Positions 47,907 to 57,595 of a DNA stretch of 64,000 nucleotides are shown here, piece after piece. Source of the stretch: Lactococcus protaetiae (GTDB lineage Bacteria > Bacillota > Bacilli > Lactobacillales > Streptococcaceae); assembly GCF_006965445.1 (NCBI RefSeq), contig NZ_CP041356.1, forward strand, positions 2,418,001 to 2,482,000, written 5' to 3'. A program made the position numbers and the translations under genes. Position 1 is the stretch's first letter; each line of letters begins with the position of its first letter. The notes below the pieces were generated by a model. That model was not told where the DNA came from and made no database searches. It was given only the letters and a program-made list of their open reading frames with translations.

Positions 47907-48654
47907 AGCCACATCCTCTTTTCGTCATAATGTGTTCATCAAAGCCAATCTCAGCCAATTTTTTACGTAAACGAGTCATTTTTACGTTCAAAGTATTCGT
48001 ATCAATAAACTCATCAGTTTGCCATAACTCTTGTAAAATTTTCTCTTTTGTCACGACTTCACCATTCGCTCGGAAGAGTAAGGTTAAAATTTTATTTTCA
48101 GATGTTGTTAATTCAATTTCAATTCTGTCAGTACTGCGACTTCGATTAGATGTTTCAGCATCGTAGCGAGAATCGACAGCATGTATCTCGTCAGTATTCT
48201 GACGAGATTGCGAGATGACAAGATTTTTGTCAGTACTAATTGAGTTTTCTGTCAGTAAAAATCCTGCAAACTCTAACTTCTCAGCACCTGAAAATGCATA
48301 TGAACGCCTTAAAAGTGCCTTAATTTTTGCCGACAATATCTCCAAAGAAAAGGGCTTCGTAACAAAATCATCCGCTCCCTGATTCATCGCTGTAATCTGA
48401 TTCATATCATCTGACGACGATGAGATGAAAATAATAGGAATTTGAGAAACTTTCCTAAGTTCACTCGTCCAATAAAAGCCACTATAAAAAGGTAAACCAA
48501 TATCCATTAATACTAAATCTGCATCAAATTCTAATATTTCCTGCTTAACAGCTCTAAAATTTAAAACACTTCTCACATGAAATTCATTTTCCAATGAAGC
48601 TTTAATCGCTTTAACGATAATTTCATCATCTTCCACAATAAAAATCTTATTCAT
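47893..48654 (-). CDS. OmpR/BceR-type response regulator with linker insertion
   Basis: Two-domain regulator, 253 residues. Receiver: acidic pocket EDD at 8-10, phospho-Asp51 in MDIGLP, Lys100 in TKPF. The winged-helix DNA-binding domain begins IELTTSENKILTLLFR. The linker (about residues 137-176) is some 35 residues longer than in relatives and rich in Arg, Ser and Asp. Its DNA consists of CTGTCAG words and a piece of A/B module (CGTAGCGAGAATCGACAGC), in frame. Probable partner of the adjacent kinase and of the BceAB-like transporter at 55.6-58.4 kb (inference). Confidence 0.9.
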   Translation of the reverse strand: MNKIFIVEDDEIIVKAIKASLENEFHVRSVLNFRAVKQEILEFDADLVLMDIGLPFYSGFYWTSELRKVSQIPIIFISSSSDDMNQITAMNQGADDFVTKPFSLEILSAKIKALLRRSYAFSGAEKLEFAGFLLTENSISTDKNLVISQSRQNTDEIHAVDSRYDAETSNRSRSTDRIEIELTTSENKILTLLFRANGEVVTKEKILQELWQTDEFIDTNTLNVKMTRLRKKLAEIGFDEHIMTKRGCGYALV

Positions 48655-48708
48655 CTTTCTCTCCTCTCACTTTCTCCATTGTCATCTATTACATTTTTTA
48701 GAACATTT

Positions 48709-49009
48709 AACCTAGCAAGTGCGTGCTATCTTCGCCCTTTGGGCTACGCGATAAACATTTGTCCGTTTTATCTAGCCGCTGAAGCGTCTGATAAAAAGGC
48801 TGTCCATCCTCGCTACGGTCCTACGTGCTTCACACGCCGTTCTACGAACGGTCTACGCAACTTCATTGCTCCGCTGTCCGTTTGCTTAACTGCTAAAGCA
48901 GCAAGAGCAAGAGGCAGAGCAATAAGGCGAAATGGCAAGCTCTGCTTTCGTTCTACTAACATCAGTGGGAGAGAAAGAATCTCCCACTGATGAAGTAATC
49001 ACTTCAAAA
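48709..49009. repeat. A-type repeat providing the stop codon of the VanZ gene
   Basis: Left end TTAACCTAGCAAGTGCGTGCT, right end ATCAGTGGGAGAG ... CTCCCACTGAT plus GAAGTAATCACTTCAA. The TGA of the VanZ-RDD gene (49004-49006) is inside the terminal TTTTGAAGTG. The inner module GTCCTACGTGCTTCACACGCC occurs inverted at about 51413-51433. Confidence 0.8.
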
Positions 49010-50065
49010 TGAACCTGATTTAGTTTTAACAGCCATCTCAGTTCCACTAAATCGCTCATACCAAAGTTTCTTGGTTCTTAACAGCCCAGCAAAAATCACA
49101 TCTAAGATTGGCAATGCAATCAAGGCAAGGACAATCATCGCCATCAAATAATTTTGTGCCAAATCCTGCTCTGGCACCTCACCTGAACGTTGTAAAAAAT
49201 ACATTTCCAAATAAACTAATGAAAAATTCACTGACATCAGCAGTTGTCTCAATAAAATACGCCATCTATTTTTCGATTTTATTCCTATCTTCAACAATAA
49301 TTGTCCTAAACTCGCTTTAAATACAATGGGAATAAGCAGAAATACAATAACTTCTGATAGATAGGAATAAGGAAGCAAAATTCCAACAATCAATACTACA
49401 AAACCATCCACTATAAAAGCAACAAAACGTCGAAGTAAACTCACTTTAACCTGCTCACTAGCCACAGCATCTAAATCAGGAAGAACTTTTTGCAAAAGTA
49501 TTGCAAGCGCAAAACCGAGTAAGCTTCCCAAAAGATTAATCATCAAATCATCCACATCAAAGAGACGATAAGGCCTAGGATAGAGTCCAAAAAGTGCTGA
49601 ACGTTGCAAAAGTTCAAAAGATAGAGTTAGTAAAAAGCCCAAAATAACTGTTTGCTTAAATGTTCGTTTAAATAAATAACGTAAATAAATCCCAAAAGGT
49701 ATTGTCAACAATAAATTGAAAAATGGCTGAATAAATGTAAAGCTTTTAATAGCTGATAACCATGTTGCTGGCTCATCTAAGCGAAACGGACTATATAATA
49801 TAAACTGTCTAACAAATTCAAAAGGTACAAGATTTTGCTTAGGTCCTGTCATCTTTGCAACTTCTGCTACATTGGGTAAAGGAAAAATCGTCATTGCATA
49901 AGCACAAATTAAATACAGAATAAAAGAAAAATTGACAAAGAAACGCCAAGTGTTAACATGACCATACTTTCGATACTGCACGATTAAATACGGAATCAAA
50001 GCAAGCAACAGAAAAACGAAAAATAATAAAACACCAATTTGGATAGAGTGAAGATATGTTGTCAT
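49004..50065 (-). CDS. VanZ-like and RDD-domain membrane protein
   Basis: Membrane protein of 353 residues made of a VanZ-like part (helices at about 10-30, 42-62, 105-120, 145-165; motif FDVDDLMINLLGSLLGF near 175) and a C-terminal RDD-like part (LLRRFVAFIVDGFVVLIVGILL near 210-232, then KNRWRILLRQLLMSVNF). VanZ-type domains contribute to teicoplanin resistance in some clusters, but most chromosomal members have no known role. The stop codon belongs to the adjacent A repeat, so its last residues may differ from the ancestral end. Confidence 0.85.
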   Translation of the reverse strand: MTTYLHSIQIGVLLFFVFLLLALIPYLIVQYRKYGHVNTWRFFVNFSFILYLICAYAMTIFPLPNVAEVAKMTGPKQNLVPFEFVRQFILYSPFRLDEPATWLSAIKSFTFIQPFFNLLLTIPFGIYLRYLFKRTFKQTVILGFLLTLSFELLQRSALFGLYPRPYRLFDVDDLMINLLGSLLGFALAILLQKVLPDLDAVASEQVKVSLLRRFVAFIVDGFVVLIVGILLPYSYLSEVIVFLLIPIVFKASLGQLLLKIGIKSKNRWRILLRQLLMSVNFSLVYLEMYFLQRSGEVPEQDLAQNYLMAMIVLALIALPILDVIFAGLLRTKKLWYERFSGTEMAVKTKSGSF

Positions 50066-50075
50066 AATTTCCTTT

Positions 50076-50640
50076 CATTGAAGTGATTATTTCATCAGTG
50101 GGAGATTCTTTCTCTCCCACTGATGTTAAGGCGCAACCTCTAGGTGTAACAACTAAGCGACCTGTACGCAACTAAAGCTGCAACAGTCTGCTTAACATCA
50201 AAGATATGAGGTCACACCGTAGCAAAGCTTCGTTATCCATTCGCTCTAAAGCGACTAAAGTCGCAAGGCGAAGTGGTCTTGTCCCTGAAGTCTAAGCGCT
50301 ATCTCCGCTGGGCTACGCTGTCCACACCACGGGTATCCATGCTCGCTAAGTGGACAAAGCTACAAGTCGAGTGGCAAAGCGCCAAGACCCTAGGCAGTAG
50401 AACGAATGCAAAACTTGCCATTTCGCCTTATCGCTTTGCCTTTTGCTCTTACTGCTTTAGCAGCCAGCTTCGCATGACCACAGGACATTTGTTCGTTTGC
50501 TCAGCTGCTAAAGCAGTAAGAGCAAAAGGCATTGGCTGTAAGACACTAAAGTGACAAGAATAGAGGCAACGCCAAATAGCAATCAAACGGACAGCGTAGC
50601 CCCAAAGGGCGGAGATAGCACGCATTTGCTTGGTTAAAAC
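50076..50640. repeat. Long A-type repeat upstream of the VanZ gene
   Basis: Starts TTGAAGTGATTATTTCATC and 10-bp stem GTGGGAGATT ... CTCCCAC; ends GCACGCATTTGCTTGGTTAAA. The region CAACCTCTAGGTGTAACAAC to AGGTCACACCGTAG is almost the same as in the copy at 51059-51550. Confidence 0.75.
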
Positions 50641-51058
50641 TATCAATTCTATATATGATATTCTTGAACACTTGAGATTAGCTATAATCCTAACAAGATA
50701 TCTTAAGATTTTCCAAAAAATTATACTAAACTTATTAATAAGGTATTCTGATATAAAATCAGCCTACTATCAAACTTTGTTCCCATTATACCAAAAATTA
50801 AGTTATTCCTCCTCTATCCCTATTATCATATAAAAAACTCAAACAGCTCTCGCCATTTGAGTTTTCCGATTATCTGTTATAACTGATCCTTTATCAGAAC
50901 CAACAACGGATTGACATTGCAATCTCACTTCATGAGTAAAAACAATGTCTGCTTCGCCGTTCTGAGAACGTTCTACATTCGTTTCTCTGACTATGCTGTT
51001 CATTTAAGCAAGGGAAGCTAAGAGCGAATGGACATCTGCGCTATAAAACTCTATCGGA
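50641..51058. other. Spacer with a displaced terminator
   Basis: AT-rich DNA without a gene. AAAACTCAAATGG ... CTGTTTGAGTTTTTT on the minus strand (50832-50868) is a good terminator, probably that of the PTS gene whose stop lies 680 bp upstream beyond an A repeat. Further right, GTTCTGAGAACGTTCTAC and GAGCGAATGGACATC are repeat fragments. Confidence 0.6.
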
Positions 51059-51550
51059 CTTTGAAATGATTACTTCATTAGCGGGAGATTCTTTCTCTCC
51101 CACTGAGGTTAGGGCACAACCTCTAGGTGTAACAACTAAGCGACCTGTACGCAGCTAAAGCTGCAACAGTCTGCTTAACATCAAAGATATGAGGTCACAC
51201 CGTAGCTCCGCTTCGTTATCCATTCGCTCTAAAGCGACTAAAATCGCAAGGCGAAGTGATCTTGTCCCTGAAGTCTAAGCGCTAAGACCCTAGGGCAGTA
51301 GAACGAAAGCAGAGCTTGCTATTTCGCCTTATCGCTTTGCCTTTTGCTCTTGCTGCTTTAGCAGCTAAGCAAACGGACAGTGGAGCAACGAAGTTGCGTA
51401 GACCGTTCGTAGAACGGCGTGTGAAGCACGTAGGACCGTAGCGAGGATGGACAGCCTTTTTATCAGACGCTTCAGCCGCTAGATAAAACTGACAAATGTT
51501 TATCGCGTAACCCAAAGGGCGGAGATAGCAGATACTTGCTTGGTTAAAGT
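51059..51550. repeat. A-type repeat providing the stop codon of the PTS gene
   Basis: Right end TTTGAAATGATTACTTCATTAG, left end (inverted) GATACTTGCTTGGTTAAAG. The TAA of the PTS gene at 51544-51546 lies in the TTTAACC of the element end. Confidence 0.8.
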
Positions 51551-53469
51551 GAATCTAGTATAATTTGTAACAACTTTTGTCCTCTTTGCACATTTCCTTG
51601 AGTATCAGATAACACTTCTATATATTCAGCCGAATTTGTTACGACAATTGGAGTAACTGTTGAAAGTCCTGCTGCACTAATAGCATCTAGATCTACTTCT
51701 ACCAACACATCACCTCTCTTGATATGCTCTCCAACAGAAATCTTCAAGTCGAAAGGTTTTCCATCCAAACTTACAGTATCCAATCCGATATGTATTAAAA
51801 TTTCAACTCCTTCATCACTCGTAATTCCAATCGCGTGTTTGGTAGGGAAAGTCATTGTAACCACACCATCGATAGGGGATACAAATTTACCATCTGTAGG
51901 TTTTATCGCAATTCCTTTACCTAAAATTCCTGTTGAAAAAGCTTCATCTTCTACATCGCTAAGTGAGATTGCTTCCCCATTCATTGGTGAGAAAAGTTCA
52001 ATCGTATGTGAAAGGGTTTGAACTTCATGGTCTTTCGCCCAATGGTCAGCCTTATCTTTTTCAGATTGTGGAATTCCAAAGAAATAGGTTGCAATAAATC
52101 CACCAGCATAAGCACTTAATAGACCAATAATATAAATCCACCAGCGTCCACCTGCAATCAAAGGAATAAGTGCAAGCCCCGAAGGGCCAACAGTAATCGC
52201 TCCTGCATTACCCAATGCACCAATCACTGCACCGCCAATACCACCACCGATACATGAAGTGATAAAAGGTCGTCCCATCGGCAAAGTAATCCCGTAAATC
52301 AAAGGCTCACCAATCCCCAAAATCCCAACGGGTAGAGCGCCTTTAACCAGCTTCACAAAATCTTTATTTTTTCTCAAGCGAATCCATAAAGCAATAGCGG
52401 CACCAACTTGACCTCCTCCAGCCATTGAAAGCAGTGGAAGTAACTGAGTTGAACCTGTTTTTGCAATCATCTCCATATGAATCGGCGTCAAAATTTGATG
52501 CAACCCAAACATAACTAAAGGCAAGAAGAAAGCACCTAAAATAAATCCAGAGAAAGCTCCACCAACATTGAGCACCCAGTTAATACTTCCTACTAAGCCA
52601 GTAGATACCCAACCCGCAACAGGCATGATTAAGAAAATAGTTGCCAGTCCAATAATTAATAAGCTTAACGTTGGGGTCACGATAATATCAATTGAATCTG
52701 GAACCCATTTATGTAATCTTTTTTCCAATAACGATAAAAGCCATACAGCAAATATTGCTCCAATAATCCCACCTTGTCCTGCATTTAAAGGGGTTCCTGT
52801 AAAAATATTAGTTAATGGAGCATCTGGTGTTACACCCGTTAGTAATGTCGCAGCTCCAATAATACCACCCAATGATGGAGTTGCACCAAATTCAGTTGCA
52901 GCATTGATCCCTGTAAAAATAGCAAGATAAGTGAAGATACCATTTTTCAAAATATTTAATACTAACACCGTTTGTTGCCAAGTTCCAGCATCAATCGATC
53001 CAGCAGCGATTAGGTTTGATAGTATTGAGGCTACGCCGCCAATCAAACCAGCACCAACTAATGCTGGAATCAAAGGAACAAAAATATTAGAAATAGACTT
53101 TAAAACAGCTTTAAACTTACTCGGCTTATCATATTTATCTTTAGCTGCCGATTTTGTACGAGCAGCAAGTTCCGCCAAATCTTCTTCACTTCCAGGAAAA
53201 GTGTCGCCAAGTTTGACGCCTACCTTATCTACCATTGCTTGCGCAACCTTATTTACCGTTCCAGGTCCAATGATTACTTGCAAAGTTTCATCGTCCACTA
53301 TTCCTAAAACACCTTCAATTTTCTTCAAACTATCCATATTAACTTTTGAATAATCTTTAATGGTCATGCGTACACGAGTCATACAATGAATGACACGTAC
53401 AACATTACTCTCTCCTCCGACTTGCTCATAGATTTCACGAGCAATACGCTTTACTTTATCATCTGCCAT
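51544..53469 (-). CDS. PTS EIIBCA transporter, probably for MurNAc
   Basis: Sugar phosphotransferase permease of 641 residues in order EIIB, EIIC, EIIA. EIIB has phospho-Cys29 in HCMTRVR. EIIC (about 105-455) has roughly ten membrane helices with GIGEPLIYGITLPMGRP as substrate loop. EIIA (about 485-641) has the active His in ILIHIGLDTV and the family GDVLVEVDLD. It belongs to the sucrose/beta-glucoside/MurP group. murQ and an RpiR regulator next to it suggest N-acetylmuramic acid as substrate (inference). Ribosome site AAGGAGG. The last codon runs into the A repeat. Confidence 0.9.
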   Translation of the reverse strand: MADDKVKRIAREIYEQVGGESNVVRVIHCMTRVRMTIKDYSKVNMDSLKKIEGVLGIVDDETLQVIIGPGTVNKVAQAMVDKVGVKLGDTFPGSEEDLAELAARTKSAAKDKYDKPSKFKAVLKSISNIFVPLIPALVGAGLIGGVASILSNLIAAGSIDAGTWQQTVLVLNILKNGIFTYLAIFTGINAATEFGATPSLGGIIGAATLLTGVTPDAPLTNIFTGTPLNAGQGGIIGAIFAVWLLSLLEKRLHKWVPDSIDIIVTPTLSLLIIGLATIFLIMPVAGWVSTGLVGSINWVLNVGGAFSGFILGAFFLPLVMFGLHQILTPIHMEMIAKTGSTQLLPLLSMAGGGQVGAAIALWIRLRKNKDFVKLVKGALPVGILGIGEPLIYGITLPMGRPFITSCIGGGIGGAVIGALGNAGAITVGPSGLALIPLIAGGRWWIYIIGLLSAYAGGFIATYFFGIPQSEKDKADHWAKDHEVQTLSHTIELFSPMNGEAISLSDVEDEAFSTGILGKGIAIKPTDGKFVSPIDGVVTMTFPTKHAIGITSDEGVEILIHIGLDTVSLDGKPFDLKISVGEHIKRGDVLVEVDLDAISAAGLSTVTPIVVTNSAEYIEVLSDTQGNVQRGQKLLQIILDSL

Positions 53470-53531
53470 AAGTGACAGCCTCCTTTTTTAAGATGTAAAG
53501 AGTTCATTCATTCCAATAAGTGAACTCCATT

Positions 53532-53692
53532 TTGAAATGATTACTTCATTGGTAAGGGACTCTTTCTCCCTCCACCAATTGTTAGGCTACAACCTCTAGG
53601 GGTGCGACCTATACGCAGCTAAAGCTGCAACAGTCCCCTTATCCCACTACCTCTAAGAAGGGGAAATTAGCATATACTTGCTAAGTTAAACT
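53532..53692. repeat. A-type repeat between murQ and the PTS gene
   Basis: Starts TTTGAAATGATTACTTCATTGG; ends GCATATACTTGCTAAGTTAAAC. Contains a hairpin CTTTCTCCCTCCACC-like region and GCAGCTAAAGCTGC. Confidence 0.75.
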
Positions 53693-53696
53693 TTTT

Positions 53697-54587
53697 TCAC
53701 AAGGTATCCTTCACAAAACCTTTGGCAGAAATTAATTTTTGCTCTGCTGTTTTTTTATCTGTTTGAGTCAAAATCATGACAATCGCGAGTTTCACATTTT
53801 CTTGCGCTTCGCTAAACTTGAGCGTTGCTGTTTCATAGTCACACTCTGTCGCTTGCATAATAATACGTTTTGAGCGTTCAACCAATTTTTCGTTCGTTGC
53901 TTTTACATCAACCATCAGATTGTTATAGACTTTACCGATTCCAATCATTGAAATTGTTGAAATCATATTAAGAATTAGCTTTTGCGCAGTTCCTGCTTTC
54001 AATCGGGTTGAGCCTGTCAAAAATTCTGCTCCACAGTCAACTTCAATTGGTAAATTTGCATGCTGACTAATTTCAGCATTAAAATTGCACGAAATCGTTC
54101 CTGTATTTGCTCCAATTTCTCGTGCATAATCGAGTGCGCCAATCACATAAGGTGTTCTGCCACTCGCAGCAATCCCAATGACCATATCATCCTTAGTCAG
54201 AGCCAAATGAATCAAATCTCTCTTTCCTAACTCCAAATCATCTTCTGCGCCTTCAACTGCAATCGTCATTGCTCTCTCTCCACCCGCAATCAAACCGATG
54301 ACCATCTCTGGACTTACACCGAAGGTTGGAACACATTCCGCTGCATCAAGAACTCCTAATCGACCGCTTGTTCCAGCACCGAGATAGATCAGCCGTCCTC
54401 CTTTATTAAAAGCTTCAATGGTTGCCGAGATAACGTTCTCAACTTGTGGTAATACTTTTTCGACGGCCTGTGCAACTTTTTTGTCCTCTTGATTCATCAA
54501 TGTTACTGCTTCGCTCACACTCATTTTATCAAGTCCAAAAGTATCTTTATTTCTTTTTTCTGTAATTAAATTTTCTAAATTAATCAA
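53697..54587 (-). CDS. murQ: N-acetylmuramic acid 6-phosphate etherase
   Basis: Cleaves the lactyl ether of MurNAc-6-phosphate to GlcNAc-6-phosphate and lactate in peptidoglycan recycling, 296 residues. The SIS fold has [22 protein letters not shown] near 70-90, the catalytic Glu in the AAECVPTF loop, and [15 protein letters not shown] near 160. Full length. The promoter overlaps an RpiR-type operator. With the PTS gene it forms a MurNAc uptake and degradation unit. Confidence 0.95.
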   Translation of the reverse strand: MINLENLITEKRNKDTFGLDKMSVSEAVTLMNQEDKKVAQAVEKVLPQVENVISATIEAFNKGGRLIYLGAGTSGRLGVLDAAECVPTFGVSPEMVIGLIAGGERAMTIAVEGAEDDLELGKRDLIHLALTKDDMVIGIAASGRTPYVIGALDYAREIGANTGTISCNFNAEISQHANLPIEVDCGAEFLTGSTRLKAGTAQKLILNMISTISMIGIGKVYNNLMVDVKATNEKLVERSKRIIMQATECDYETATLKFSEAQENVKLAIVMILTQTDKKTAEQKLISAKGFVKDTL

Positions 54588-54631
54588 TCCTTGCTCCTTT
54601 ATAGAAATTTTATTTTATTTTCACATCGAAT

Positions 54632-54660
54632 ATAATAACATAAAAGAAATTTTATTTCAA
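54632..54660 (-). promoter_or_regulatory. murQ promoter with RpiR-type operator
   Basis: On the minus strand -35 TTGAAA (54660-54655) and -10 TATTAT (54637-54632), 17-bp spacer. A palindrome TGAAATAAAATTTCT covers the -35 (54645-54659), and a similar GAAATTTTATTTT lies at 54604-54616. The same kind of site, TGAAACTTTATTTCA, lies before the regulator gene. Confidence 0.75.
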
Positions 54661-54666
54661 TCATTA

Positions 54667-54693
54667 AAATAAAAAAAAGAGCTTAATCACTCT
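54667..54693 (-). terminator. Terminator of the RpiR gene
   Basis: AAAAAAAGAGTG, loop, GCTCTTTTTTTT on the minus strand, overlapping the stop codon. Confidence 0.75.
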
Positions 54694-55537
54694 TTTTTTC
54701 TATTTTGTTAATTGCTTTTAGTGATTTCAGGATAGAATCTCGTGAACGCTGAAAATTACTACTAACATAAGTATAAAATAAAATGTCAACAAGATAAATT
54801 TGTGCCATCATAGATACTGTAGCTGCTTGCCGAAATTCAAAATTCTCTCCAGAAATAGAAATTAATGGATAATCTACATTCTTTGCCAAACTAGAATTTT
54901 CTTTTCCTGTAATAGCTACTGTCGTAATTTCCTGACTTTTGGCCAATTCAACCATTTCTAATACTTCTTTTGATTCACCTCTATCACTTACTGCAAAAAA
55001 TAATTTTTTTTGCTTATTATTCGTCAATATAACTGCTGTTGTATGCGTATTATCTTCGCACATCGCAGTTTTACCAATACGGTTGAACTTCTGGGCGAGG
55101 TCTTGTGCTACTAAATATGACGCCCCTATACCAAATACAAAAATAAGTTGTGCTTCTTCAATCAGTTGGGCGGTTATTTTCAGGGCATCGTTAGAGAGGT
55201 GTTCATTAACTAATTCTGTCATGTGATTGATTCTGGCTTTCAATTTAGATTTAATAGAATCAATTTCTTCGTTTGGCCGTAATTCTTGAAAATCTGTTTC
55301 AGATTGAGCATTTGCCTGCCAAATAGAAAGCTGCTGTTTGAGGTGAGGCACTCCATCAAGCCCAATTGACTTAACAAATCGGACGACTGTAGCTGGCGAT
55401 ACTTGACTATTTTTTGCGATGTCTTGTGTACTTAAAGTGATAATTTCATCAGGAGATTTCAAGATATATTCTCCAACTTTTGCTTCATTTGGGGAAAGTT
55501 CTTTTAGCTTAGATTGGATTTCTAGTAGAATATTCAT
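54683..55537 (-). CDS. RpiR-family transcriptional regulator (MurR-like)
   Basis: DNA-binding regulator of 284 residues. The N-terminal helix-turn-helix is about 1-75 (STQDIAKNSQVSPATVVRFVKSIG), and the SIS sugar-phosphate domain is about 120-255 (IFVFGIGASYLVAQDLAQKF, SDRGESKEVLEM). RpiR proteins near murQ respond to MurNAc-6-phosphate. The -10 TATAAT (55544-55549) is 6 nt from the ATG and no ribosome site is seen, so the mRNA is probably leaderless. Confidence 0.9.
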   Translation of the reverse strand: MNILLEIQSKLKELSPNEAKVGEYILKSPDEIITLSTQDIAKNSQVSPATVVRFVKSIGLDGVPHLKQQLSIWQANAQSETDFQELRPNEEIDSIKSKLKARINHMTELVNEHLSNDALKITAQLIEEAQLIFVFGIGASYLVAQDLAQKFNRIGKTAMCEDNTHTTAVILTNNKQKKLFFAVSDRGESKEVLEMVELAKSQEITTVAITGKENSSLAKNVDYPLISISGENFEFRQAATVSMMAQIYLVDILFYTYVSSNFQRSRDSILKSLKAINKIEKKSD

Positions 55538-55558
55538 ACTTTTATTATATCATAAGCA

Positions 55559-55573
55559 TGAAACTTTATTTCA
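55559..55573. promoter_or_regulatory. RpiR operator before its own gene
   Basis: TGAAACTTTATTTCA, a TGAAA-N5-TTTCA palindrome about 10 bp upstream of the -10 of the RpiR gene, matching the site at the murQ promoter. Suggests autoregulation. Confidence 0.6.
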
Positions 55574-55600
55574 CAAAAAAGATGCCGAAGCATCTTTATC
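55573..55600 (-). terminator. Terminator of the BceAB-type operon
   Basis: AAAGATGCTTCGGCATCTTTTTT on the minus strand (split as AAAGATGC, TTCG, GCATCTTTTTT), just after the permease stop. Confidence 0.85.
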
Positions 55601-57595
55601 TTATCTTTCAACAATTTTGTAATAAACTCCGCTTGTTATTTTGTAAATGAGGTAATAGATAGCAGCACAGCTCGCAATAGTAATCAGGCTGATGGTCAGT
55701 GTTAGATTACTATCCATCACACCAAAAATCATCAAAATCTTGTCAATCATCCGATAAGCTCCTAGAAGGTGAAGAATCGTAATGAGTAAGGGCAAGAAGA
55801 AAATCATACGCACTTGAGATTTGATTGTTTTTTGAACTTCAGCTTTTGAAAGACCAACTTCTTGGAGAATCTTGAATGACCGTTTGTCTTGTGCTCCTTC
55901 AGAGAGCTGTTTGTAGTAGATAATCAAAGCTGCTCCAAGAATAAAGCTTGTTCCTAAAACAAAACCAATAAATACAAAACCACCGATTTGGGCACGTTGA
56001 GTTTCCCATGTTTCAGTACGGTAACTTAGTGATAGACTATCATCATTTCCATTTTGTCTATTGAAGGCTGTTGTTAATTTCTTTTCATCTGCCTTATTCA
56101 CTTCAAACAATGTCATTGTTACTGGAAGTTGTGTATAACCTTGCTCACCCTTGGTTGAATTGTAATTCTTTAATTCTTGATTCATTATTTTGTCGTTGGC
56201 AAATACCATTAACAATGAATTTGTTGGACTTATTCCTTCTGGAAAATTCTTTACTGACTTAAGATGACCAGCAACATTGTATTGATGACCATACCAGTTT
56301 ACTGTATTAACTGTAGTCGTTGCACTTTTCTTATCACTTGATAAGTCTAAAAGCAAGACCTGATTTTCTGTCAGTGCTGACAAATCTTGATTACCAAGAG
56401 ATTTTAAACTATCTATCGTTGTCAGCGTAACAAAATAATCATCTTGATCAAGAAGTCTTGTACTTCCAGAACTTCTAGCTATAAATTGTGTTTCAGAACC
56501 TGCTTTACGTGTAATTTCAAGGTCCGGTGACATATAAAGAGTGGAGAGACTATTGACTTTAACACCTGCAGCTGCTGCTGCTTTTTCTGTCAGTACTGAC
56601 AGGTCTGCACTCGTTTTTTTATCACCAAAGGACGTAATCTGCGCCTCTTTTGGAAATTGAGTCTTAACCATATTCTCTGTTCCAAAGAAAATTCCCAGAC
56701 TGACAATAACTGTTACAATTGTCATTGACAATAAAATAGTAATATTACCAAGACCAACTGCATTTGCTTTCATTCGATAAAGCATTGAACTTGTCGTGAT
56801 AAAGTTATTAGGTTTGTAATAACTTGGACGTTTCTTCTTACGTTTGAGGTACCATACGGTAAAACTCACATAGAAAAAATATGTTCCGAAAATAACAAGA
56901 AGTACGGCGATAAAGAATTTGACCAAAGCAGCGATTGGATTTTCAACAGTGAGCGCAACATAATATCCTGCGCCAAGTAGAATCACTGCAAGTCCAGCAA
57001 AGAAAATATTAGATTTAGGTTCTTTTTCACCCTTGGACTCTTCACGTAACAAATCGAGACTTGATGATTTCCAAATAATGAAACTTCCGATAATCATTAA
57101 AATCAGGAAAAAGATGGCATAAATAAACATAACAATTCCGATAGCTATCGGATTTATCGCCAAATTAAAATAATTTCCGCCAATAAGATTAACAAAGATT
57201 AAATAAAGAAATTTGGAAAATGCAATTCCGCATACTGTTCCGATAACAACTGTGATGATATAACTAAGTAAAAGCTCAAGAAAAGCCACACCTGCAATCC
57301 GAACTTTACCAAATCCAAGAATATCATAAAGTCCAAACTCTTTTGATCGTTGGAGCTGTAAGAAACGGTAGCTATAAATCAAAATTAAAATCGAAAAAAT
57401 GGTTAAGATGATGAGAGCAAAGCCCATCAATTCAGCAACTGCACTTCCTCCTTTGAGTTTATCAATAGAAGGTGAAAGTCCAATAGATGCCGTTACAAAA
57501 ATCATGACAAACATCGTAATACAAGCCATCAAAAAAGGAGCAAAGCTTTTAAATCCTTTTCTAATATTACTTGTGGCGAGCTTCAAACTAAGCAT
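55601..57595 (-). CDS. BceB-type ABC transporter permease (FtsX-like)
   Basis: Permease of a peptide-antibiotic detoxification transporter, 664 residues with about ten helices. FtsX domains are near residues 60-180 and the C-terminus, with a large extracellular domain at about 315-515 between helices 7 and 8, as usual for BceB. The family segment LQRSKEFGLYDILGFGK is visible near 82. Two 16-bp CTGTCAG palindromes encode ADLSVLTE and LSALTE inside the extracellular domain. The gene overlaps its ATPase by 8 bases. Confidence 0.9.
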   Translation of the reverse strand: MLSLKLATSNIRKGFKSFAPFLMACITMFVMIFVTASIGLSPSIDKLKGGSAVAELMGFALIILTIFSILILIYSYRFLQLQRSKEFGLYDILGFGKVRIAGVAFLELLLSYIITVVIGTVCGIAFSKFLYLIFVNLIGGNYFNLAINPIAIGIVMFIYAIFFLILMIIGSFIIWKSSSLDLLREESKGEKEPKSNIFFAGLAVILLGAGYYVALTVENPIAALVKFFIAVLLVIFGTYFFYVSFTVWYLKRKKKRPSYYKPNNFITTSSMLYRMKANAVGLGNITILLSMTIVTVIVSLGIFFGTENMVKTQFPKEAQITSFGDKKTSADLSVLTEKAAAAAGVKVNSLSTLYMSPDLEITRKAGSETQFIARSSGSTRLLDQDDYFVTLTTIDSLKSLGNQDLSALTENQVLLLDLSSDKKSATTTVNTVNWYGHQYNVAGHLKSVKNFPEGISPTNSLLMVFANDKIMNQELKNYNSTKGEQGYTQLPVTMTLFEVNKADEKKLTTAFNRQNGNDDSLSLSYRTETWETQRAQIGGFVFIGFVLGTSFILGAALIIYYKQLSEGAQDKRSFKILQEVGLSKAEVQKTIKSQVRMIFFLPLLITILHLLGAYRMIDKILMIFGVMDSNLTLTISLITIASCAAIYYLIYKITSGVYYKIVER

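Noticed and set aside
50630-50833. 67-codon frame in the gap after the VanZ region
   Set aside because: AT-rich, no ribosome site, begins in a repeat end; no recognisable protein.
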